This document shows, one piece after another, positions 1 through 5,148 of a DNA stretch of 5,148 bases. The stretch covers positions 1 through 5,148 of the forward strand of contig JAEOSA010000153.1 in assembly GCA_016840595.1 (NCBI GenBank), read 5' to 3'. Both the position numbers and the translations under genes were made by a program. The stretch comes from Candidatus Hermodarchaeota archaeon (GTDB lineage Archaea > Asgardarchaeota > Hermodarchaeia > Hermodarchaeales > Hermodarchaeaceae). Every line of letters starts with the position of its first letter. The stretch's first letter is position 1. Below the pieces are notes generated by a model. It searched no databases, was not told where the DNA came from, and saw nothing but the letters and a program-made list of their open reading frames with translations.

Positions 1-1034
1 CCCAGATTTTCCAACGCCTTCATGATTGAATTTCGCTGTTTCTCAAGTTTCGTTCGGGATGGACCAGATTCTACAGCCATTTGTTCGTCTAATTCGATAA
101 TCAAGTGCATAACATGGTGGATGATGATTTCAAGTGCATCATGCGTTGTAGTATCATCAGCTTGTCGAATCTTCCCTAGTTCTTTCAATGCTTTTTGGAC
201 ATTTTGAGCGCGCTGGCGTGAAGTCAAAACCAGATCGCTGCCTTTAAGCAATGCCCGTAAATTCTTAGCCGTGTGTTTCTGGCCTCCATGCGGTCGAACT
301 TTCTGGATTCGTGAGTCAAATCCATCTGTGACTCCTTCGAGTGCTTCAATTGATAGAGCCGCAGCTATTTCTGCGTTCGCAGCAAGGGCTTTTGCATCCG
401 CAATGGCTAGTGCAGCAATGGCAGTCATGACCTGTGTTCCATTGATGAGAGCAATTCCTTCTTTGCGATCAAGAGTGATGGGTTTTAGCTTGGCTCGTTC
501 TAGCGCCTTAGCTCCTGGAAGTATTTCACCATTGAATTCCGCCTGACCTTCTCCAATTAAAACGAGTGCCATATGTGAGAGAGGGGCGAGATCTCCACTA
601 GCCCCGACGGATCCTTTTTCAGGGATTACGGGGTGAACCCTTTTGTTAAGGAAATCAAGTAGGAGTTGAAGGGTTGCGAGTTGAATGCCTGAGAACCCTT
701 TAGCTAGCGTATTTGCACGAAGTAACATCGTTGCTCGAACTACTTCAACAGGTAAAGGTGAACCAACACCAGCGGCGTGACTAATCAGGAGGTTGCGTTG
801 GATGTCACGAGCTTTATCACTTGGGATGATTACTTCGCTAAATGGACCGAATCCTGTCGTCACCCCATAGATTACCTCACCTGAATCTGTCCACTGTTGA
901 ATCAATTGTGCCGCGGCTTCAACCTTTGTTTTGGCTTTGGATGAGAGGGTGACTTGGGTTCCATTTCGAGCAACGGCTATCACTTGCTCTATAGTAAGGG
1001 TCTCACCATCAAGTTCGATTTTCTCTTTACTCAT
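1..1034 (-). CDS. hutH: Histidine ammonia-lyase family protein (MIO enzyme), 3' end cut by window edge
   Basis: Enzymes of this family remove ammonia from L-histidine to give urocanate, the first step of histidine breakdown in the cytoplasm. The ATG at 1034 is preceded by AGGTGA 5 nt upstream, and the frame stays open to base 1, giving 344 residues with no stop. Visible family features are YGVTTGFG (Tyr56), SHAAG (His86), the GASGDLAPLSH block with the Ala145-Ser146-Gly147 triad that cyclises to the MIO electrophile, and INGTQ (Asn198). Each sits about three residues later than its counterpart in the Pseudomonas putida enzyme (Tyr53, His83, 142-144, Asn195, from memory). His86 after Ser favours histidine or tyrosine over phenylalanine as substrate. 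After RPHGGQ (247-252) the expected QDxYSLRC motif, about 25-30 residues later, has not appeared by residue 344. Instead there is a charged, helix-prone stretch. The start lies 132 bp after the PLD-Alba gene, so it may have its own promoter. The family is certain; histidine as substrate is likely. Confidence 0.9.
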   Translation of the reverse strand, partial: MSKEKIELDGETLTIEQVIAVARNGTQVTLSSKAKTKVEAAAQLIQQWTDSGEVIYGVTTGFGPFSEVIIPSDKARDIQRNLLISHAAGVGSPLPVEVVRATMLLRANTLAKGFSGIQLATLQLLLDFLNKRVHPVIPEKGSVGASGDLAPLSHMALVLIGEGQAEFNGEILPGAKALERAKLKPITLDRKEGIALINGTQVMTAIAALAIADAKALAANAEIAAALSIEALEGVTDGFDSRIQKVRPHGGQKHTAKNLRALLKGSDLVLTSRQRAQNVQKALKELGKIRQADDTTTHDALEIIIHHVMHLIIELDEQMAVESGPSRTKLEKQRNSIMKALENL

Positions 1035-1039
1035 CTTGC

Positions 1040-1045
1040 TCACCT
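1040..1045 (-). promoter_or_regulatory. Ribosome binding site of the ammonia-lyase gene
   Basis: On the minus strand AGGTGA lies 5 nt before the ATG at 1034. It closely matches the GGTGA-type Shine-Dalgarno sequence typical of archaea and fixes the start codon. No other in-frame start with a comparable site was seen. Confidence 0.75.
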
Positions 1046-1110
1046 TTTCTATTGCTGCTTGCCTTACCTTTCTAGGCTAAAAGGTTTCATCCTACAAAAT
1101 TATGGTCTCG

Positions 1111-1160
1111 TGGCTGATTAATTATACGTGACGCAAAGATGAAAGTGAACAAATCAGCCA
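1111..1160. repeat. 9-bp perfect inverted repeat between the PLD-Alba and ammonia-lyase genes
   Basis: TGGCTGATT at 1111-1119 is the exact reverse complement of AATCAGCCA at 1152-1160, with 32 nt between the arms. The right arm begins 7 bp after the PLD-Alba stop codon. The left arm overlaps a TATA-like element that could serve the downstream gene. It could be an operator for a dimeric regulator or a stem at the 3' end of the upstream transcript. A match of this length within so short a gap is uncommon by chance (a few per cent by rough estimate) but not compelling. Confidence 0.4.
1116..1126 (-). promoter_or_regulatory. Candidate archaeal TATA element for the ammonia-lyase gene
   Basis: The minus strand reads TATAATTAATC here, the most TATA-like stretch in the gap. 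Transcription starting about 25 nt downstream would leave a leader of roughly 60 nt before the ATG at 1034. The upstream flank (GCGTCACG) is a poor match to a purine-rich TFB recognition element, so this is only a candidate. Read-through from the PLD-Alba gene is the alternative. Confidence 0.3.
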
Positions 1161-1166
1161 AGAACA

Positions 1167-2792
1167 CTAAAGTTTCTTATGGAGAGTGATTTCGATTTCA
1201 CTTATTCCTCCCCATTTGCTCTTCTTACCCTTTGGGTAGTAGGTATCAATTTGAATCGCTTTTTTATCAATTTCCAGATCGGGTTCAAATTTGTTTCTCA
1301 AGATCTCAGCAACTTCCACCGCGCGGTAGATGAGTTGACCTCGTGCCTTGAGCGTCACGGATTGATTCTTCTTTACTTGGGTAAGGCATGCCCAAACGTA
1401 TTCCATTAATCGCTTTTTCCCAACGAATACTACATCCTTCATCCAAAACCGTTCAAGGAGTTGTTGATCGAGAGGAGCATCTTCTACCGTGGCAGGAACA
1501 GCTGTCGGAGCAGGTTCTGTGATAGGAACCGGAACCTCATCAAGAACGGGTTCTTCAGTGGGTATGGGAACCTCTCGTTCTAGCACCTCCCTTCTAGGTA
1601 TTAGTGTAAACCCAAGAAGTGGAGGGCTTATCACTTCACCGACATCAACTGGGAATTCATCATCTTCTTCTTGTTCAGGAATAGATGGTAATTGCTCGGA
1701 GTCTTTACCCAAGAATTGGGCGAATCTTTCAATTTCACGCTCAAGAAGTTCCATTGTGAAGCGAGTCTTTGGCCAACCTTCAATGCGTTCGAGAGTGGCA
1801 CTAATCAATTCGGGATTCTTTGTATAGACACCGGCTTCATCTCTTGAATTCCAGCTCTCTTTGGTTAGATTCTGTGATGAGATAATTGCAGCTTTGCCAT
1901 CGACAATAATACAGTTTGCATGTAGATTTGGACAAGATTCAACCACAAAGCGATTGGCTAAGAACATCTCAATTGCTTCAGGATCTGATCGCTCCATTGC
2001 CCATTGTCGCCAATCAACCCATGTGATAAACCGTACTTGCACTTCATCAGAAATTGCCCGGAGAATATGTTCAGCAACATCATTTGTTATGTACGGCGAT
2101 ACAAGAATCAACGACTGCTTCGCAGACCCTAGTATTGCATACACCAAATCATTTAATCCATTGGATGTATTCATGAATACACTTTTTGATCTTTGTGGCA
2201 AACTCGACGAAAGCGAATAGGTGTTTTCACTATTTGGATACTCAGAATATTCATCACTGAAAGCTAAGAGAAATGCTCTGGCTTCCTTCAACATTCGTTT
2301 TTCAGTTGAAATAACTGTTAGCTCATGAAGATTATTAAGACCGTTTTCTGTGAAATTTGCTGATCCCACAGCAAGACAATTGCCTGTTAATAAGACCTTG
2401 AAATGCATACGAGGCCTTCGAACAATCTCGACATCCCGTTTATACTGACGTGCACTTGATTTAATTTGCTCAGCATCTGTGTTGTTTCCCAATACAAGTC
2501 TCAAACTCAAGGATTCGTCAACCGTGTTGAGGAGCATATTACTGGGCTTTTTTGATATATGTGGGAAAGCCAGCCATAATTCTGATTCTGCCCAGTTTGT
2601 AAGTGAGACATATTCAGGCTCGAGTGGCGAGTCGGCCAGACTAATCAGGGACGTGTGTTTCGTTTCCCCCGGAACCGAAAGTTTGTCGAGAATATAGGGA
2701 ATGATCCTTCCTTCGATTGTGGGGCGGAATGCCCACAGGAACATGAGAATAACCGAACCTATGAGTAGTAATGGAAATATGATGGGGAACAT
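1167..2792 (-). CDS. Membrane-anchored phospholipase D-like protein with C-terminal Alba domain
   Basis: This 541-residue protein starts with a hydrophobic segment (residues 1-22) followed by Arg23 and Arg29 and with no charge before it, so the positive-inside rule predicts an anchor with the rest in the cytoplasm. Two PLD-like half-domains follow. The first (about 60-185) has His130-x-Lys132, Gly143-Ser144-x-Asn146 and Glu157. The second (about 205-345) has His291-x-Asn293, Asp298, Ser306-x-Asn308 and Glu319. The first motif lacks the usual Asp (Gly137 there) and the second lacks the usual Lys (Asn293). Residues 365-440 are an acidic, Pro/Glu-rich linker. Residues about 452-541 are an Alba domain: VGKKRLMEYV (Lys459, Lys460), LKARG (481-485), RAVEVAEILRNKF (Phe502) and a final IEITLHKK strand. 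PLD-fold proteins act on phosphodiesters (lipid or nucleic acid), and Alba binds DNA or RNA in archaea. An action on nucleic acid at the membrane is inferred, not shown. The ATG at 2792 begins the anchor. GGGGAG lies 12 nt upstream, a rather long spacing. I know of no named family with this architecture. Confidence 0.9.
   Translation of the reverse strand: MFPIIFPLLLIGSVILMFLWAFRPTIEGRIIPYILDKLSVPGETKHTSLISLADSPLEPEYVSLTNWAESELWLAFPHISKKPSNMLLNTVDESLSLRLVLGNNTDAEQIKSSARQYKRDVEIVRRPRMHFKVLLTGNCLAVGSANFTENGLNNLHELTVISTEKRMLKEARAFLLAFSDEYSEYPNSENTYSLSSSLPQRSKSVFMNTSNGLNDLVYAILGSAKQSLILVSPYITNDVAEHILRAISDEVQVRFITWVDWRQWAMERSDPEAIEMFLANRFVVESCPNLHANCIIVDGKAAIISSQNLTKESWNSRDEAGVYTKNPELISATLERIEGWPKTRFTMELLEREIERFAQFLGKDSEQLPSIPEQEEDDEFPVDVGEVISPPLLGFTLIPRREVLEREVPIPTEEPVLDEVPVPITEPAPTAVPATVEDAPLDQQLLERFWMKDVVFVGKKRLMEYVWACLTQVKKNQSVTLKARGQLIYRAVEVAEILRNKFEPDLEIDKKAIQIDTYYPKGKKSKWGGISEIEITLHKKL
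1503..1574 (-). repeat. Tandem 12-residue Pro/Glu repeat in the PLD-Alba linker
   Basis: Residues 407-418 (EVPIPTEEPVLD) and 419-430 (EVPVPITEPAPT) read as two copies of one 12-residue unit, encoded by two adjacent 36-nt stretches. They lie in the unstructured linker between the PLD and Alba domains. The duplication probably lengthened a flexible, negatively charged spacer. The copies have diverged enough that low-complexity convergence is also possible. Confidence 0.4.
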
Positions 2793-2845
2793 TCTAGTCT
2801 TGGACTCCCCTGTCAGCTGGAAACTGAACCATGTTAGTAAAGACG

Positions 2846-2858
2846 TTATTTATTATTG
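2846..2858 (-). promoter_or_regulatory. Candidate archaeal TATA element for the PLD-Alba gene
   Basis: The minus strand reads AATAATAAATAAC in this stretch, the only A/T-only run of this length in the gap apart from the homopolymeric A-tracts. A start of transcription about 25 nt downstream would leave a leader of roughly 30 nt, which could include the GGGGAG at 2805-2810. No clear TFB recognition element was identified, so the call rests on composition and position. Confidence 0.35.
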
Positions 2859-2875
2859 TTTAGTCGGTACTAGTC

Positions 2876-2917
2876 TTTTTGGGCGTTTTGCGTTCTTTTC
2901 CATTTTTCACGATTTTT
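2876..2917. other. Helically phased A-tracts (predicted bent DNA)
   Basis: The plus strand carries five T-runs of 4-5 bases at 2876-2880, 2886-2889, 2896-2899, 2903-2907 and 2913-2917. Their centres are about 9.5, 10, 7.5 and 10 bp apart, close to one helical turn. A-tracts spaced like this curve DNA intrinsically. The element sits in the 152-bp gap just upstream of the candidate TATA element of the PLD-Alba gene, where it could affect chromatin packing or promoter access. Simple A-rich composition is the dull alternative. Confidence 0.45.
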
Positions 2918-2944
2918 CTGGAAAAACATCCAACACTGTCCTAG

Positions 2945-4609
2945 CTATTCTTGACGCAAATATGAGTGAGCCGACCAGCCGAGAAGTAAAAGAACGAGCC
3001 CCAAAGTGTACGGACTGATAAGCAATGAACCTAGCAACACCCAGGTGAGGTTACTTGGTGTTACACCCAAAAAAATGAAAAGAACTGGCGACATCGCAGT
3101 CCAAGAAATGACTGGATATGTGATAACGAGCGCGACTGGTGTTTCTTTTTTCCCGCCTGGTGTGGATGGATAGCGACTACCTAGTGCGACACCGATAGCT
3201 GTTGATATGAGTACAGCATGGGGTAAAATTGCAGCCGCCATTATGAGTAAGTGAGGATTTCCTAAAAACAGAGCAAAGTAAATTGTCATGGGGATTGCTA
3301 ACAGAAAGGGGATTAGAAGGAGTTGCAGGTATTTGATGAATGCGAACCAGAATGGTCGAACCTGGGATAAACGAATAAGATAGATGGTTCCCCGTTCACC
3401 TTGGAAGGGATCAGAAGCATTGATTGAAAGAAGGGGAACAATCACAATTATGAGAATGATGTATAGGGTACCGAGTATGGGCACGAGTTGGGAGGGAAGT
3501 GGAACTGTAGTGATAAGTGTGGGTTGAAGCGTGATTAGAAATAGGGCAAATACAAAGTTTGCTATGAGTCCAAAGAGATAGAATGCTTTCCCCGGTTTCC
3601 TGAATCCAGTAATGAAATCCTTTCGGAGTACTGTGGTAAGGGGAGTTTTTGCCCTCTCAAATAGCACAGAGAAACGACTCAGCCATCCTAATGAGAGTCC
3701 ACGCCGCCGAGTAACTGCAGAAATTTCTTCATACAAGTCAATGGTAATTCGATCTGATAGGAATTGGGTAACCTCTAACACAAACACATAACCAAATAGT
3801 AATCCTCCAATCACCCATGGTAGAGCAGGAAAATAAAGAGTGATGAAGACTGGAACATGGGGATTGGGTACCAACCAATGGCCACTAAAGACCATAGCGA
3901 CGAATAATCGCGCAAGATTGTAAAGCGGACCATAGAGTACTACACCGCCAACAATCAATATGGGTGTCAACACAACAAAGGTTCCCAAGGCTACTGCAAC
4001 GAAGAATATAATTCGATAGTATCGTTGGAATCGACGATGTTGTGATACAAATTTTCGCATGAAATATAAGCCACTAGTTGCGACAGAACCGATTTCTCCC
4101 AGAAGAAATACTAGTAGAATGATTAGAAGAACCATATCGTAAGACAGGGCATAGGTATAATCTCGCATGAAGAACCACACTATAGGGAGAATAGCGATAA
4201 CGACGTAGAAGTAGATAAGAAGCCGTCTGGGAATTGTGCGAAAATACTTGGCGGTAAAAAACACATAACCCCTCATGGGTGCAGAAAAAAGCGTGTCAAC
4301 ATCCGCTGGCTCCGATTCCCCTCCTATCGGGACACCAACTAGAGCCTTAATTATCTGGCTAGCAACAATGAGGGCTATAAGAGCATAGACAAGCCAGATT
4401 GCGTTTTCACCGAAGAACCCGGATTCCTGGAGAAGTAAATAGATCATATTGCGGACTTCCCTAATCCCAGTATTATAGCCCAAGATCTGACTTTCATTTA
4501 TCATAAAGAACCAGAGGAACCAGAAAATCAAGAGGATGATTGCGATTGAGAGAGCCTGAATCATGATGAATGCTGGACGGCGTATCGAGATGCGAAGACT
4601 GTTCCACAT
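2945..4609 (-). CDS. ABC-2 type transporter permease (putative exporter)
   Basis: This is a polytopic membrane protein of at least 554 residues, and the gene before it encodes the matching ATPase. I count about 12 hydrophobic helices, near residues 14-36, 70-93, 128-148, 157-175, 199-222, 258-282, 342-360, 374-395, 421-447, 453-476, 489-514 and 519-545. The two halves appear related. DVDTLFSAPM (103-112) followed by AKYFR in the first half parallels ASDPFQGERG (398-407) followed by IKYLQ in the second. Cytoplasmic segments of this type recur in ABC-2 exporters and probably contact the ATPase. A basic loop (285-340) joins the halves. The substrate cannot be read from sequence. The ATG at 4609 is the first conventional start, but the frame is open upstream and reads plausibly as protein (TRWEYRR just before Met1). 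A strong Shine-Dalgarno lies 56 nt away, so the true start may be near 4657. Confidence 0.85.
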   Translation of the reverse strand: MWNSLRISIRRPAFIMIQALSIAIILLIFWFLWFFMINESQILGYNTGIREVRNMIYLLLQESGFFGENAIWLVYALIALIVASQIIKALVGVPIGGESEPADVDTLFSAPMRGYVFFTAKYFRTIPRRLLIYFYVVIAILPIVWFFMRDYTYALSYDMVLLIILLVFLLGEIGSVATSGLYFMRKFVSQHRRFQRYYRIIFFVAVALGTFVVLTPILIVGGVVLYGPLYNLARLFVAMVFSGHWLVPNPHVPVFITLYFPALPWVIGGLLFGYVFVLEVTQFLSDRITIDLYEEISAVTRRRGLSLGWLSRFSVLFERAKTPLTTVLRKDFITGFRKPGKAFYLFGLIANFVFALFLITLQPTLITTVPLPSQLVPILGTLYIILIIVIVPLLSINASDPFQGERGTIYLIRLSQVRPFWFAFIKYLQLLLIPFLLAIPMTIYFALFLGNPHLLIMAAAILPHAVLISTAIGVALGSRYPSTPGGKKETPVALVITYPVISWTAMSPVLFIFLGVTPSNLTWVLLGSLLISPYTLGLVLLLLGWSAHSYLRQE

Positions 4610-4662
4610 TCGGCGATATTCCCAACGCGTGACGATGCTTGTGGTAGCGCCCCCCAGGATTC

Positions 4663-5148
4663 TTACCTCCCCTGTAATGTATTGATATAATAATCCTCTA
4701 AGTTGTTTCCACTTCCAACTTTTTCACGTAGAGCTCTTACCGATTCAGAAGCGACTTTGACACCTTCTGAGATAATGGTAAACTCATCACAGATTTCTTC
4801 AGCAACACTTAGAATATGGGTGGAAATGAGAACTGTTGTGCCATTCTGGGCGACTTCACGGATTATTCGTTTGAGAACATACCCACCTTCTGGATCAAGA
4901 CCATAGAGTGGTTCATCCATTACTAGGATTTTGGGGTTCCGAATGAGCAATCCGCAGAGTAAAGTTCGTTGAAGCATTCCTCGAGAAAGTTCACCTAGAT
5001 ACTTATTCACATACCCGGCCATGTCAAACCGACGCACATACTGTTCACGACGTTCTTCAAAGTCAGTCTCGGGCACCTGATATAAACTAGCAATGAACCG
5101 TAAAAATTCGTCCACCCGTAATGTTTCATATGCGGCGGGAGTATCTGG
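4663..5148 (-). CDS. ABC transporter ATP-binding protein, C-terminal part (N-terminus beyond window)
   Basis: This is the ATP-hydrolysing subunit of an ABC transporter, in the group that pairs with ABC-2 type permeases. The frame is open from the window edge, so 161 residues are visible and the Walker A motif lies outside. Numbered from the edge, the features are PDTPAAYETLRVDEFL (1-16, the segment that normally follows the Q-loop), the signature LSRGM (54-58, with Arg replacing the first Gly of LSGGQ, a common variant in this group), Walker B ILVMDEP (74-80, catalytic Glu79), D-loop GLDP (83-86) and the H-loop His111 in ISTH. An in-frame GTG at 5115 is internal and not a real start, since family sequence continues before it. 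The gene ends with TAA at 4663, 53 nt before the permease ATG, and the two almost certainly form one operon and one complex. Confidence 0.95.
   Translation of the reverse strand, partial: PDTPAAYETLRVDEFLRFIASLYQVPETDFEERREQYVRRFDMAGYVNKYLGELSRGMLQRTLLCGLLIRNPKILVMDEPLYGLDPEGGYVLKRIIREVAQNGTTVLISTHILSVAEEICDEFTIISEGVKVASESVRALREKVGSGNNLEDYYINTLQGR
4665..4672 (-). promoter_or_regulatory. Shine-Dalgarno sequence overlapping the ATPase stop codon
   Basis: The minus strand reads GGGGAGGT directly into the TAA stop of the ATPase gene. It is one of the strongest ribosome-binding matches in the window and suggests translational coupling to the permease. The first conventional permease ATG (4609) is 56 nt away, too far to use it. 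An in-frame CTG at 4657 lies 8 nt downstream, at normal spacing. Confidence 0.5.

Noticed and set aside
271..546. Plus-strand open frame rich in Ala and Ser
   Set aside because: It lies antisense to the well-conserved middle of the ammonia-lyase gene, whose Ala-rich helices explain its composition.
1489..1827. Plus-strand open frame rich in Gly, Ser and Thr
   Set aside because: It is the antisense of the Pro/Glu linker and neighbouring part of the PLD-Alba gene. Its composition mirrors the codons of that gene and it has no ribosome binding site or family motif.
2913..2926. A small palindrome with a T5 run on the minus strand, about 20 nt after the permease stop, as a terminator
   Set aside because: The arms are nearly all A/T with a 2-nt loop, giving no stable stem, and a single T5 run is weak evidence for an archaeal U-tract terminator. 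It is better explained as part of the A-tract element.
2870..2929. A 19-codon minus-strand frame from an ATG at 2929, encoding a short Lys-rich peptide, in the gap before the PLD-Alba gene
   Set aside because: It is very short, has no convincing ribosome binding site, and its Lys codons are simply the A-tracts. It could be a leader peptide, but nothing beyond an open frame supports this.
2701..3018. Plus-strand open frame spanning the gap between the permease and PLD-Alba genes
   Set aside because: It overlaps both gene ends in antisense, shows no protein-like pattern and no start signal, and the gap portion is dominated by T-tracts.
4663..5115. The GTG at 5115 as the true start of a short 150-residue ATPase
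   Set aside because: The frame continues to the window edge with sequence typical of the region after the Q-loop of ABC ATPases, so the GTG is internal to a gene cut by the window.

Overview
This 5.1 kb window most likely comes from an archaeon. The strongest clue is a complete Alba (archaeal chromatin protein) domain fused to the end of one gene. A second clue is an AGGTGA Shine-Dalgarno sequence, close to the archaeal GGTGA consensus, 5 nt before another gene. The moderate base composition and the presence of a histidine ammonia-lyase would fit several archaeal groups, so no phylum is assigned.

All real genes lie on the minus strand, so transcription runs from the high-coordinate end towards base 1. 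In that order they are: the C-terminal part of an ABC transporter ATPase (5148-4663, N-terminus outside the window); its partner, a roughly 12-helix ABC-2 type permease of about 554 residues (4609-2945, possibly starting slightly upstream); a 152-bp gap with helically phased A-tracts; a 541-residue protein with an N-terminal membrane anchor, two phospholipase D-like (HKD) half-domains, an acidic Pro/Glu linker and a C-terminal Alba domain (2792-1167); a 132-bp gap with an inverted repeat and a candidate TATA element; and the N-terminal 344 residues of a histidine ammonia-lyase family enzyme (1034 to beyond base 1).

The ATPase and permease form an exporter-like pair, with the permease ribosome-binding sequence overlapping the ATPase stop codon. 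The membrane-anchored PLD-Alba protein is the most unusual item. It joins a nuclease/phosphodiesterase fold to an archaeal nucleic-acid-binding fold and places both at the inner face of the membrane. Its two HKD motifs each lack a different canonical residue. The ammonia-lyase has the MIO-forming Ala-Ser-Gly triad and normal N-terminal active-site residues, but carries at least about 60 extra, helix-prone residues where the family normally reaches its YSLRC motif. No RNA genes, mobile elements or CRISPR arrays were seen.
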